Shown here: one piece after another, positions 8,786 to 17,483 of the stretch
How positions within the stretch are numbered: the stretch's first letter is position 1
Layout: each line of letters begins with the position of its first letter
Assembly: GCA_026224875.1 (NCBI GenBank)
Contig: JAMFRU010000037.1
Span: forward strand, 31,402 to 95,401
Origin: Acidocella sp.
GTDB taxonomy: Bacteria > Pseudomonadota > Alphaproteobacteria > Acetobacterales > Acetobacteraceae
Length of the DNA stretch: 64,000 nucleotides
Direction of reading: 5' to 3'
The notes under the pieces: model-generated
Told to the model about the DNA's origin: nothing
The model's input: the letters and a program-made list of their open reading frames with translations, nothing else
Databases searched by the model: none
Made by a program: the position numbers and the translations under genes

Positions 8786-9513
8786 GTGATCGAATTATAC
8801 GGCATGTTCAGCCCGAACGTCCGCAAACCTGGCATCATGCTGGAGGAGCTGGGGCTGGACTACACGCTGCAGCATGTCGCGATCTTCCGCGGTGACCAGT
8901 TCGAGCCCTCGTTTCTCGCGATGAACCCGCTCGGCAAGGTTCCCGTGCTTATCGACCATGCGCGCGGCAGCGGCGCGCCCATTTATGAATCCGGCGCCAT
9001 CCTCATCTACCTCGCCGAAACCTATGGCAGCTTACTGCCCGCAACCGGCATGGCCCGCTACGAGGTGCTGGAATGGCTGATGGTGCAAAAAGCCGCCATC
9101 GGCCCGATGTTCGGCCAGCACAATCATTTCCAGCTCCTCGGGCCCGGTGCCGACCCCTACGCAGCCGCGCGCTACCGCACCCAGGCTGAAACCCTGTACC
9201 GGCAACTCGACGAGCGCCTGGCCACGCGCGAATGGATCGCCGGCAGCGCCTATTCCATCGCCGACATCGCCATATTCCCCTGGGCCGGCTACCTCGAGCA
9301 GCACGGTTTTGCCCCCGCCGCCCACCCCCATTTGCTGCGCTGGCGCGACACCATTGCCGCCCGCCCGGCGGTCGCCCGCATGCAGCAGCGCTTCGGCGCT
9401 TCTTTCGGCGAGCAGGACACCCGCCGCAACGCCACCCAGAGCAGCTGGACAGGTTTTTCGGCCGCCCGCCCACAAACCCGCCGGCCGATTTCTCCGCCGT
9501 CACCAAAGCCTGA
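8786..9513 (+). CDS. Glutathione S-transferase family protein with likely frameshift near its end
   Basis: The protein has the thioredoxin-like GST N-domain (MIELYGMFSPNVRKPGIMLEE, then NPLGKVPVL and YESGAILIYLAE) and the helical C-domain (WIAGSAYSIADIAIFPW). It is most like the YfcG/YghU-type GSTs. It starts with GTG after AGGGGAGAG. Read literally it ends at 9529 with a low-quality tail. If one C were added to the C-run at 9435-9437, the frame would continue as PEQLDRFFGR...PPADFSAVTKA and stop at 9513, which is a much more GST-like ending with high third-position GC. The indel is an inference, but the fold and family are clear. Confidence 0.8.
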
Positions 9514-9525
9514 AAGAACCCAGGC

Positions 9526-9977
9526 ATGAGCAACGCTGACGATTTCGCCGCCATCTCCATGGTCAAAGCCCGCTACTGCCGCTTTCTGGATACCAAAGAC
9601 TGGGCCGCCTATACCGACCTCTTCACCGAGGATTTCATCCTGGACACCACCACCGCCGGCGGTGCGCCCCCGTGCATGGCCGGGAGGATGCCATCACCTA
9701 CATCCGCTCCTGCGTCGAACACGCCAAAACCGCGCACCATGTCCACAACCCGGAAATCACGGTGGAGGGCGACACCGCTCAGGTTATCTGGGCCATGCAG
9801 GACCGCGTTATCTGGCCCGAGGACCGCGCCGCCAGGCTGAACGAGTCCGGCCACACCGGCTTTGGCCAGTATCATGAGACCTACGCCCGCCAGAACGGGC
9901 GCTGGCGCATCGCCAAATCCCGGCTGCTGTACCTGATTTACGAACCTCACCCCCGCGCATGGGACACGCCATCCTAA
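9526..9977 (+). pseudogene. NTF2/SnoaL-like protein, frameshifted at a C-run
   Basis: Two frames together make one NTF2-like polypeptide. The first gives MSNADDFAAISMVKARYCRF, LDTKDWAAYTDLFTEDFILD and ends near TTAGGAP. The second continues from VHGREDAITYIRSCVEHAKT through VIWAMQDRVIW to YLIYEPHPRAWD. The break is in five consecutive C bases at 9667-9671, where three or six would restore the frame. The restored protein of about 150 residues is a SnoaL_4/NTF2-like fold, a small cone-shaped domain used by isomerases and dehydratases. It follows the GST gene closely. The break may be a real mutation or a sequencing error. Confidence 0.75.
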
Positions 9978-10047
9978 ACCGTGTTTTGCCCCGCCCCGCC
10001 CGCATGTGCTAAGATAAAATTCAAAATTCTTTAATGGGCATAGTACG

Positions 10048-10851
10048 ATGATGGACGGCGGCGCCGAGGCACGGCGGATTTCAATTCATAGGCCGGAAGA
10101 CTTCGTGCCAATGCGCGCGGCCGGCCGCCTTGCCGCCGAAACCCTGGACATGATCGGCGAGCACGTCGCCCCTGGCGTGTCCACCGACCATCTCAACCAA
10201 GTGTGCCATGATTTCATCCTGGCGCATGGTGCCACACCTTCGCCGCTTAACTACCGTGGCTTCCCCAAATCCATCTGCACCTCCATCAACCACGTCGTCT
10301 GCCACGGCATCCCCGGGGACAAAACGCTGGCCGAGGGTGACATCGTGAATATCGACGTCACCGTCACGCTCGACGGCTGGTTCGGCGATTCCAGCCGCAT
10401 GTACGTGGCCGGTACCGCCAACACCAAGGCCAAACGCCTCATCGAGGTAACGTACGAAGCCATGATGCGCGGCATCGCCCAGGTAAAACCCGGCAATACT
10501 TTTGGCGACATCGGCTACGCCATCCAGAATTACGCCGAGGCCCAGCGCTTCACCATCGTGCGCGATTTCTGCGGCCATGGCATCGGCCGCAAATTCCACG
10601 AGCCCCCCAACGTGCTGCATTACGGCCGCCGCGGCGAGGGCACAGTCATCAAACCCGGCATGTTCTTCACCATCGAGCCCATGGTCAACGCCGGCCGTGC
10701 CGAGGTCAAAATCCTCGACGACGGCTGGACAGCGGTCACCCGCGACCGCTCACTTTCGGCACAGTTCGAGCATATGGTGGGCGTTACGGAAACAGGCGTG
10801 GAGATTTTCACACTGTCGCCCAAGGGGCACAATCAGCCGCCGTATATTTAA
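10048..10851 (+). CDS. map: Type I methionine aminopeptidase
   Basis: The 267-residue enzyme removes the initiator methionine from new proteins. All five metal ligands of the pita-bread fold are visible: D103 and D114 (NIDVTVTLDGWFGD), H177 (FCGHGIGRKFHEPPNVLH), E210 (FTIEPMVN) and E241 (FEHMVG). The substrate-side histidine lies in SINHVVCHGIPG. Length and lack of an N-terminal extension fit the bacterial type Ia form. It is a single gene read toward hpf, with the hpf terminator lying between them. Confidence 0.97.
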   Translation: MMDGGAEARRISIHRPEDFVPMRAAGRLAAETLDMIGEHVAPGVSTDHLNQVCHDFILAHGATPSPLNYRGFPKSICTSINHVVCHGIPGDKTLAEGDIVNIDVTVTLDGWFGDSSRMYVAGTANTKAKRLIEVTYEAMMRGIAQVKPGNTFGDIGYAIQNYAEAQRFTIVRDFCGHGIGRKFHEPPNVLHYGRRGEGTVIKPGMFFTIEPMVNAGRAEVKILDDGWTAVTRDRSLSAQFEHMVGVTETGVEIFTLSPKGHNQPPYI

Positions 10852-10860
10852 GGCAAGCAG

Positions 10861-10890
10861 TACCTTTTTGTGAACAAAAAGCTGCTGCTC
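10861..10890. repeat. Imperfect palindrome related to the fumC-leader repeats
   Basis: CTTTTTGT at 10864-10871 pairs with ACAAAAAG at 10874-10881, flanked by GCAG/CTGC-type sequence. It resembles the GCAGCTTTTT palindrome at 5038-5059 and lies just after map. Confidence 0.4.
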
Positions 10891-10895
10891 ACTTC

Positions 10896-10929
10896 AACAA
10901 AAAACCGGCGGGATATGCTCCCGCCGGTT
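10896..10929 (-). terminator. Rho-independent terminator of hpf
   Basis: An 11-bp perfect stem (AACCGGCGGGA at 10903-10913 with TCCCGCCGGTT at 10919-10929) is followed, in the minus-strand direction, by a run of Ts. It lies 26 bases after the hpf stop. Confidence 0.85.
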
Positions 10930-10955
10930 CAGTTTCATACTAAATTTAGGGCAGC

Positions 10956-11597
10956 TCAGGCGCCAGGATCAATCCAGCCCACATTCCCATCGGGGCGGCG
11001 GTACACCACGTTCAACTGGCTGGTTTTGGCATTGCGGAACATCAGCACCGGCTGGAACGCCAGGTCCATCCGCATCACCGCATCGCGCACGGTCAGCACC
11101 TCGATCGAGGCCGCGGATTCGGCCACCACAATCCCGTGCAGCGCCTCGCCATTCGCATGGGTGACGGTATGCTCCGCACCATTCCCATTCCCATTCACAT
11201 GGGCGGCAGGGGCATCGCCCTCGGGCTCAAACTCCGCGTCGCTCTCCGGTTGCAGCACGTATTGCATCCCGGCCTGCGGCTTGGCGCGGTTGCCGGCGTC
11301 GCGCTGGTGCGCCGACACACGGCGGCGGTAGCGGCGCAGGCGCGTGGCAATATGTTCGGCCGCGTCGTCGAAGGCGGCATGCGCATCGCCGGCCTCGCCC
11401 TCTCCGCGTACGGTTATGCCGCGCCCGGCGTGCAGGTTAATATCGCATGTGAAAAAACTGCGTGCCTTGCTGAAAGTGACTTGCGCTTCCAGCGCAGCGT
11501 CAAAGTATTTATGGGTGATGGTATCAAGATGCTTACCCACATGCACACGCAGCGCATCGGATAAATCAACTTGTTTGCCTGAGACCGTTAGTTCCAT
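10956..11597 (-). CDS. hpf: Long-form ribosome hibernation-promoting factor
   Basis: The 213-residue protein has the N-terminal RaiA/HPF domain (MELTVSGKQVDLSDALRVHV to about residue 95) that binds the small ribosomal subunit. A hydrophilic, glycine/asparagine-rich linker follows, and then the C-terminal dimerisation domain (VLTVRDAVMRMDLAFQPVLM to the end), so it is the long type that forms 100S dimers in stationary phase. It is the last gene of the rpoN block, as in many alphaproteobacteria, 77 bases after rpoN, and is followed by a strong terminator. Confidence 0.93.
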   Translation of the reverse strand: MELTVSGKQVDLSDALRVHVGKHLDTITHKYFDAALEAQVTFSKARSFFTCDINLHAGRGITVRGEGEAGDAHAAFDDAAEHIATRLRRYRRRVSAHQRDAGNRAKPQAGMQYVLQPESDAEFEPEGDAPAAHVNGNGNGAEHTVTHANGEALHGIVVAESAASIEVLTVRDAVMRMDLAFQPVLMFRNAKTSQLNVVYRRPDGNVGWIDPGA

Positions 11598-11674
11598 GGT
11601 CTTCTCCCGACTAGAGAGGCTCTACTTATGGCGCATTTAAGGGCGATCTTCTTAAATCCTCCTTAAATTCGCCT

Positions 11675-13180
11675 TTACGCGGGCTGCTTCTCCCGCTTGC
11701 GCTGCGCCGAGCCTGGAATTCGCAGCGCTTCCCGGTATTTGGCCACGGTTCGGCGGGCGATGTCTATGCCTTCTTTTTGCAGCTGAGAGGCGACGGCATC
11801 GTCTGACAGAATATTCTTCGGATTTTCGCCCGAAATGATCTGTCCCACCCTATGGCGCACGGTTTCGGCGGAATGGGTTTCGCCATTTGCCCCCGAGATC
11901 GAGGTTGTGAAAAAGAATTTAAGTTCGAAAATCCCGCGCGGCGTGGCGATGGATTTGTTGGAAGTCACGCGGCTTATCGTGGATTCATGAAGTTCCACCT
12001 CAGCTGCGACATCACGCAGGGTGAGGGGGCGCAGATGCGAGATGCCGTGTTTGAAAAACCCATCCTGCCGCCGGACAATTTCGGCGGACACACGCAAAAT
12101 CGTCTGTGCGCGGGATTCCAGGGCTTTCACCAGCCAAGTCGCACTCTGCATCTGCTCCGAGAGAAAGCTTTTTGTCTCGCGAGAGGCAGAAGCCAGGATA
12201 CGGCCATGAAAACCACGGCGTATGAGCAGTCTCGGCATGGTTTCCGGGTTGATCTCCAAAATCCAATCGGTGGCGCCGTCCTCGGTCAGCGGGGCTGGGC
12301 GCATCAGCACGTCGGGGATGAGCGGGCGCAACGGCTCGGAGTCAAAACGCATGCCGGGCTTGGGGTCGAGCCTGCGGATTTCCGCCGCCATTTCAGCCAT
12401 ATCAGTGGCATCCACCCCGCAAATATCCTGCAAGCGCTTAAACTCGCGCCGCCCCAAAAATTCCAGATTGTTCAGCAGCGCCTGCATCGCCGGGTCGCAC
12501 CTGTTCTGCTCGGCTAGTTGCGCGCCCAGGCATTCCGCCAGGCTGGTGGCGAACAACCCCACCGGATCGAAATGCAGCATCTTACTCCGCACGGCTTCCA
12601 GCCGTGCAAGCTCCACACCCAACATTTCCGCCACCGCCGCCGGCGTTTCGGCCAGCCTTCCGGCCGGGTCCAGTACACCGATCAGCGCCGCGGCTATAAG
12701 AAGCTCCTCAGCTGAGGAAAAGGCGAGGCGGGCCTGCTGCTCCAGATGCTCGCGTAAATTCGGCTTCTCAGCGCTGATGGCATCGAGCGGGTTCCAATCC
12801 TCATCGCCCATCCCACCGCCATTGCCGTAAATTTCGGCACCGGGGCCGGAATCATAAACATTGGAAAGATCGATATCGAGCGGCGCTTTATCCGCCTCGG
12901 GCAGCATCCCGCTCTCGGCCAAGGTCGCACTATCGGCCCCGGACTCAGAGAACGCTTCAGCCAGAGCGGGGGCAATTTCCGGCTCCAGCGCGGTTACGGT
13001 TTCACCGCCATCATCGCGCTCAAGCAACGGATTTTTAAGCAATTCGTCTTCAATAAAGGCGCTGGCTTCGATATTGGAATATTGCAGCAGCTGGATAGCC
13101 TGCCGCAGCTGCGGCGTCATCACCAGCGACTGCGACTGCCGTAAGTCGAGACGGGGCGCAAAGGACGGAGCAAAAGCCAT
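11675..13180 (-). CDS. rpoN: RNA polymerase sigma-54 factor
   Basis: The 501-residue protein carries the glutamine-rich region I (LVMTPQLRQAIQLLQYSN), an acidic region II and the core-binding region. The helix-turn-helix region contains LRDVAAEVELHESTISRVTS, and the diagnostic RpoN box ARRTVAKYRE is at about residues 475-484. It directs transcription from -24/-12 promoters together with enhancer-binding proteins. In related genomes rpoN follows lptB directly, but here a vapBC pair lies between them, leaving a 65-base leader for rpoN. Confidence 0.97.
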   Translation of the reverse strand: MAFAPSFAPRLDLRQSQSLVMTPQLRQAIQLLQYSNIEASAFIEDELLKNPLLERDDGGETVTALEPEIAPALAEAFSESGADSATLAESGMLPEADKAPLDIDLSNVYDSGPGAEIYGNGGGMGDEDWNPLDAISAEKPNLREHLEQQARLAFSSAEELLIAAALIGVLDPAGRLAETPAAVAEMLGVELARLEAVRSKMLHFDPVGLFATSLAECLGAQLAEQNRCDPAMQALLNNLEFLGRREFKRLQDICGVDATDMAEMAAEIRRLDPKPGMRFDSEPLRPLIPDVLMRPAPLTEDGATDWILEINPETMPRLLIRRGFHGRILASASRETKSFLSEQMQSATWLVKALESRAQTILRVSAEIVRRQDGFFKHGISHLRPLTLRDVAAEVELHESTISRVTSNKSIATPRGIFELKFFFTTSISGANGETHSAETVRHRVGQIISGENPKNILSDDAVASQLQKEGIDIARRTVAKYREALRIPGSAQRKREKQPA

Positions 13181-13245
13181 GCCAGTATGCTAACGCAAAT
13201 TTAAGGCATGTCAAAGTGTTTTGGCCCGGAAAATGCATAAATGCT

Positions 13246-13650
13246 TTACGCCGCCAGCCAGTCCTCCGCGCGCAACCCCTCAACCCGTTTGAACTCCCGC
13301 AAATTTCCGGTTACCACCACCAGCCCGCGGGCACGCGCGTGGCCGGCGATGAGGCCATCATAGGCGCCAATCATCTGCCCCTGAGCGCTCAAACTGGCGC
13401 GTATATCCCCGGCATGGGTGGCGGCGTCCGCATCGAACGCCAGAACCTCAAGGCGGGCACAAAAATGCTCAACCTCACTTCGATGCTCCAACGGCCGCGA
13501 AGATTTTGCCGCACCAAAGAGCAACTCGCTCAAGATAATTGTGGAAATACAGAGGCCTTCAGATTCCGCATTGAACCTGTCCCGCAACCCCGGCGGCCGG
13601 TCGCGCAGCACCCGGATGCAGAAATTCGTGTCCAGCATATAACGCAGCAT
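13246..13650 (-). CDS. vapC: VapC-type PIN-domain toxin
   Basis: This protein of about 134 residues has the PIN ribonuclease fold: YMLDTNFCIRVLRDRP holds the first catalytic aspartate, TIILSELLFGAAKS the conserved glutamate, and YDGLIAGHA and VVVTGNLREFKRV the remaining motifs. VapC toxins cleave tRNA or rRNA when the antitoxin is degraded. The chosen ATG follows the antitoxin stop by four bases, and a second ATG four codons later is also possible. A longer upstream reading runs through the antitoxin gene and is not supported. Confidence 0.93.
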   Translation of the reverse strand: MLRYMLDTNFCIRVLRDRPPGLRDRFNAESEGLCISTIILSELLFGAAKSSRPLEHRSEVEHFCARLEVLAFDADAATHAGDIRASLSAQGQMIGAYDGLIAGHARARGLVVVTGNLREFKRVEGLRAEDWLAA

Positions 13651-13654
13651 GGAC

Positions 13655-13876
13655 TTAAAACGCCTCCCGCACCTCAGCCTCAGGTTGGATGCGTTCCCCC
13701 AGATCAATGCCAGGGGTGGCGAAAAAATCATCCCATAATGCATTGGCAGGCACGATCACGCGCCGTGTACCCTCACGCAAAATCGCCACTTCGCGCACAT
13801 TATCGGGAAAAGCGACCTCTTTTGCGAGGCGCACGGCTTGCGAACGGTTGGTTTGAAACAGGCTGGTCCGGGTCAT
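13655..13876 (-). CDS. vapB: VapB-type antitoxin
   Basis: The 73-residue protein has the AbrB/SpoVT-like DNA-binding fold of VapB antitoxins (TSLFQTNRSQAVRLAKEVAF). Its tail, VIVPANALWDDFFATPG, is the expected toxin-binding part. Antitoxins of this kind bind and inhibit the toxin and repress their own promoter. The short upstream region holds the palindrome-like GATATACGCTACGTATATC (13894-13912), a possible autoregulatory operator. Confidence 0.93.
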   Translation of the reverse strand: MTRTSLFQTNRSQAVRLAKEVAFPDNVREVAILREGTRRVIVPANALWDDFFATPGIDLGERIQPEAEVREAF

Positions 13877-13893
13877 GAAAACGGCTCCGAAGG

Positions 13894-13912
13894 ATATACG
13901 CTACGTATATCC
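13894..13912. promoter_or_regulatory. Candidate vapBC operator
   Basis: GATATACG and CGTATATC form a perfect dyad around a 3-base centre just upstream of vapB, in the 50-base gap after lptB. The position fits autoregulation by the VapBC complex. Confidence 0.5.
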
Positions 13913-13926
13913 CTCGGCGTCTCTAG

Positions 13927-14664
13927 CTACAAGCTAAACTTCTCACCCAGATAAACCCGCCGCACATCCTCATGCGCCACCACCTGCTCGGGATTGCCTT
14001 CCATCAGCACCTGGCCATCGTATAAAATATACGCCCGGTCGATGATCTCCAACGTCTCGCGCACATTATGGTCGGTAATCAGAACCCCCAGCCCGCGGTC
14101 CTTGAGATGCGACACCAGATCGCGGATCTCGCTCACGGCAATTGGATCGATCCCCGCCAGCGGCTCATCGAGCAGAATGTAATTCGGCCCCGTCGCCAAC
14201 GCCCGCGCAATTTCCACACGCCGGCGCTCACCACCGGACAAAGCCAAAGCCGGGGTGCGCCGCAGATGCGAAATCCCGAACTCCGCCAGCAATCCGGATA
14301 AAATATCCTCACGCCGGTCACGGTCGGGCTCGACCATATCCAATGCCGCCATGATATTCTGCTCGACATTCAGCCCCCGGAACACCGACGCCTCCTGCGG
14401 CAGATAGCCAATGCCAAGCCTTGCACGCCGGTACATCGGCAGGCTGGAAATCTCCGCCCCATCCAGCGTGATCGTGCCGCTATCCGGCGCAATCAGCCCG
14501 ACGATCATGTAGAATGTCGTGGTCTTGCCCGCGCCATTGGGCCCGAGCAGCCCCACGGCCTCGCCGCGCTTTACCGAGAGCGAGACATTGCGCACCACGG
14601 GGCGCTTCTTGAACCTTTTGCCCAGCCCGGTTGCAATCAGCCCGCCTGAATTGATCATATTCAT
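13927..14664 (-). CDS. lptB: LPS export ABC transporter ATPase
   Basis: This 245-residue ATPase powers extraction of LPS from the inner membrane with LptF/LptG. Walker A is GPNGAGKT at residues 41-48, the ABC signature is LSGGERRR, Walker B is ILLDEPLAGIDP, and the switch histidine is in LITDHNVRET. The start overlaps the lptA stop by four bases (ATGA), which shows translational coupling. Confidence 0.97.
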   Translation of the reverse strand: MNMINSGGLIATGLGKRFKKRPVVRNVSLSVKRGEAVGLLGPNGAGKTTTFYMIVGLIAPDSGTITLDGAEISSLPMYRRARLGIGYLPQEASVFRGLNVEQNIMAALDMVEPDRDRREDILSGLLAEFGISHLRRTPALALSGGERRRVEIARALATGPNYILLDEPLAGIDPIAVSEIRDLVSHLKDRGLGVLITDHNVRETLEIIDRAYILYDGQVLMEGNPEQVVAHEDVRRVYLGEKFSL

Positions 14665-15596
14665 TTGCCTGCCCCGGAGGGGGGCGCGGAATTGGGCAGA
14701 ATCACGCCGGACACCTGTCCGCCGGGTGCTGCCAGCAGTGTCGCCACGCCGGTCTTCATATTCACCAGCGCATCGGAGCCGGCGAGCTCATTCGGTCCGT
14801 GAATAACATGCACATTGCCGCCCAATCGCGCCTGGCCGGTCGGGGGCAGATACACCCCCTCATCGCCGGTCGCGGTGTCGGATGTGGTGTGGATGGTAAC
14901 ATGCCCCACCGCTTCGACTTTCTGCAGGCTCCCGGCATCGCTCAAATCAGAAGTAGCACTGGTGGGAGCGGCACCGGCGGCAGGAGTGGGCCCGTTGCTC
15001 AAGTAACCCGTAATCACATCCGCGGCGATCGAGCGCCCGTCATCGGCCACGATCAGCGCATTGCCGCGGGCGATGGCCTTATGCGCATCGGTATAATATT
15101 CCACCGAATCCTTTGCCGTAATTACGTCATGCGGCGTCGTCAATTTCAGCGCGTGGCCGGTCAGCACCAGTACCTTGGCGTCCATGCTGTACACGGCCTT
15201 ATCGCCCCAGGCGTTTTCGGTGGGGGTGAAAATATGCACATTGCCGATCGCGTCCAGTTCGGTCAGCTGCCCGCCGCCCTGTTCCAGACTATCGGCCGGC
15301 ACACCGGTGGTGGAGGCAGGGGCGGGCGCCGCACCCGGGGCAGTAGGCGCCTTGCGGTAATGCGCCACCAGCTGGTCGGCCGTTACGGTCACATCGCCGC
15401 GCACAGCTTGGGCATTGCCTGTCGCGGTCACGGTCTGATTATCCTGCGACCAGGAAATTCCACCTGAGGCGGTGATATTGACCGGTGTCGGGGGGGCACC
15501 AGGCGGGCCCGAGGCACCCAGGTCTAAATTCTGAGCATAAGCGGGCGCGGTTAGAGATGCCGCCAGTAGCGGCACAAGGATAAGGAATCGTGTCAT
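14661..15596 (-). CDS. lptA: LPS transport periplasmic protein LptA
   Basis: The 311-residue protein starts with a signal peptide (MTRFLILVPLLAASLTAPAYA) and contains OstA/LptA-type beta-jellyroll sequence (VTVTADQLVAHYRK, then ADVITGYLSN). It is longer than the roughly 185-residue E. coli protein because of low-complexity proline/alanine-rich insertions near residues 90-110 and 205-215. LptA forms the periplasmic bridge for LPS transport. It overlaps lptC and lptB by four bases on either side. Confidence 0.92.
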   Translation of the reverse strand: MTRFLILVPLLAASLTAPAYAQNLDLGASGPPGAPPTPVNITASGGISWSQDNQTVTATGNAQAVRGDVTVTADQLVAHYRKAPTAPGAAPAPASTTGVPADSLEQGGGQLTELDAIGNVHIFTPTENAWGDKAVYSMDAKVLVLTGHALKLTTPHDVITAKDSVEYYTDAHKAIARGNALIVADDGRSIAADVITGYLSNGPTPAAGAAPTSATSDLSDAGSLQKVEAVGHVTIHTTSDTATGDEGVYLPPTGQARLGGNVHVIHGPNELAGSDALVNMKTGVATLLAAPGGQVSGVILPNSAPPSGAGK

Positions 15597-16246
15597 TGTC
15601 CCTGGGTAAGTACCAGGGTCGCGGGTCCTTTGAAAGTGACGTTGGTGCCGCGATTTGTCAGGGCGAACCCGTTATCGGCATGCAGCGTACCAAACGGGCC
15701 CTGCACATCGGCCGGGGAATTGGTGTCGGCACTGCCGCCGCGCATATCCACATGCATATCCGGCGTGGTTAAAATTGTGCCGTCATTGCGGTACAACGTC
15801 ACCCCGCCGGTCAGCTCCAGCGTGCCGCTATCGGGCCGGTACACGCCGCCGGCCGCCTTCAGCATAAGCCAGGCGCCGGATTTGAGCGTGATATCGCCCA
15901 TGGGTGCCACCAGCGTCACATTATTAGGCCCCAGCTCCACGGCACTGTCGGCGGTAACGGTATAGGGCTGCCCTTGCAAATCCGTGCCGTGGTATTTGGC
16001 GCCCAGCATTTTGGAGGCCGGCATGGAAGCGGCGGCGGGGTCGATATGATAGGCCACGCGGTTGGCATCGGTGCCCGAGCGCAGCTCCGGTGCCGCGACA
16101 AGGGCCGCCAGCAGCAACAGCCCGGCCGCCGGCAGCAGGCGCTTGGCCCAGCCCACCTTCTGGCTGCGGCGCACGAAGTCCGCCGCCGTTTCCTGGCTTT
16201 GCCGGCGCAGGTTTTGCAGCACGGTATGGCGCGGCGAATGGTTCAT
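15593..16246 (-). CDS. lptC: LPS export protein LptC
   Basis: This protein of about 217 residues has one N-terminal membrane anchor (LLPAAGLLLLAALVAA) and a periplasmic LptC domain containing YHGTDLQGQPYTVTADSAVE and GDITLKSG. It accepts LPS from LptB2FG and passes it to LptA. A GTG 13 codons upstream is an alternative start. Its stop overlaps the lptA start. The 235-base gap before it holds no gene. Confidence 0.92.
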   Translation of the reverse strand: MNHSPRHTVLQNLRRQSQETAADFVRRSQKVGWAKRLLPAAGLLLLAALVAAPELRSGTDANRVAYHIDPAAASMPASKMLGAKYHGTDLQGQPYTVTADSAVELGPNNVTLVAPMGDITLKSGAWLMLKAAGGVYRPDSGTLELTGGVTLYRNDGTILTTPDMHVDMRGGSADTNSPADVQGPFGTLHADNGFALTNRGTNVTFKGPATLVLTQGQ

Positions 16247-16481
16247 TTTGGGGCCACCAGAGGGCAATTCATAAGGGGCGGGCACAGCATGATCATCGCG
16301 AGCACATGGCCCGCAAATACGGCGGGAAAAGGGCGGAGCCTTGCGTCGCCGCCAAGGCTGAAATGCCGGTCACGGCTTAACATGGTTAATAGCTATGGCC
16401 ATCGCGCCGCGTTGGGTCAATGAAAGATTGGCAACGTGCTGTAACACCTTAGTTCATAAAAGGTTTTGGGCGCGGGCCCGC

Positions 16482-17117
16482 TTAGCTCTCGTGCGAGAAC
16501 AGGTCGGGCGCATCGAAGCCCAGTAAATCCAGCTTTGCCCTTGTGGGCAGGAACGCATAGGCCGCCTGCGCAACCTCCAGCCGATTCTCACGCAGTAAGA
16601 GCGCTTTCAGCTTGGTCCAGATGACATGCAGATACAGCACGTCGGACGCGGCATAAGTCAGCTGCTCCGGGGTGAGGTCTGCTGCCCCCCAATCGCTGGT
16701 CTGCTGCTGTTTGGAAATTTCCACGCCCGCGAGGTCGCGGCACAAATCCTTCAGCCCATGCCGGTCCGTATAGGTACGCACCAGTTTGGAGGCGATTTTG
16801 GTGCAGATAACAGGGGCGGTAACCACACCCAGCCCGTTCTCAAGTGCTGCAATATCAAACCGGGCAAAATGGAACAGTTTTACCACCTGCGGATTCGTCA
16901 GCAGTGCCTTGAGGTTGGGGCAATCCGCCCCTTTGCCGCCCATGGATGGCGGGATAATCTGCACCAGATGTGCGGTGCCATCGCCCGACGAGAGCTGCAC
17001 CAGGCATAGCCGGTCGCGGTGCGGGCGCAGCCCCATGGTCTCGGTATCAATGGCGACGATGGGCCCAAGATCGAGAGCCGCCGGCAAATCATGCTTATGA
17101 AGCTGGATCGCACCCAT
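16482..17117 (-). CDS. rnd: Ribonuclease D-type 3'-5' exonuclease
   Basis: The 211-residue protein is a DEDDy exonuclease domain without HRDC domains, the short alphaproteobacterial form of RNase D. Motif I is AIDTETMGL, motif II lies in LFHFARFDIAALE, and motif III is YAASDVLYLHVIW with the tyrosine. It trims 3' ends of stable RNA. It sits upstream of lptC on the same strand. Confidence 0.88.
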   Translation of the reverse strand: MGAIQLHKHDLPAALDLGPIVAIDTETMGLRPHRDRLCLVQLSSGDGTAHLVQIIPPSMGGKGADCPNLKALLTNPQVVKLFHFARFDIAALENGLGVVTAPVICTKIASKLVRTYTDRHGLKDLCRDLAGVEISKQQQTSDWGAADLTPEQLTYAASDVLYLHVIWTKLKALLLRENRLEVAQAAYAFLPTRAKLDLLGFDAPDLFSHES

Positions 17118-17191
17118 CCCGGAACCCTCTAATTTTCACAAAAATTGAGGCGGGCGGATGGTAAAGCCGCGCGCCGAATAGCCAAGTAAAA

Positions 17192-17278
17192 TGGTGCCCA
17201 GGAGAGGACTCGAACCTCCACGCCCTTGCGAGCGCTAGCACCTGAAGCTAGTGCGTCTACCAATTCCGCCACCAGGGC
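17192..17278 (-). tRNA. tRNA-Leu (anticodon CAG)
   Basis: The minus strand folds into an 87-base leucine-type tRNA with a long variable arm, an encoded CCA end, a GGTTCGAGTCC T-arm and an anticodon stem CTAGC/GCTAG around TTCAGGT, giving anticodon CAG. The acceptor arms read GCCCTGG and CCTGGGC, which leaves a U-U mismatch at the fifth pair. Confidence 0.95.
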
Positions 17279-17483
17279 ATACCATTTCTCGATCGGCCCG
17301 ATTCAGACTACGCGGCAGAGCCGCTTAGTCATCGGGACGATCCACGATGTGAAGCGTCGTGGGAAGCCACGCTACTAAAGCATCGTGGGAGCGGGCTTTA
17401 ATGCCCCCAACCCGCCGCGTCAACCGCGCTTGAGGGAGAAACACCAACCTCCTACAAGCGGGGCATATATTAAGGAGGCTTGC

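Noticed and set aside
8572-8895. Plus-strand frame upstream of the GST gene
   Set aside because: It overlaps the GST start in another frame and is poorly protein-like.
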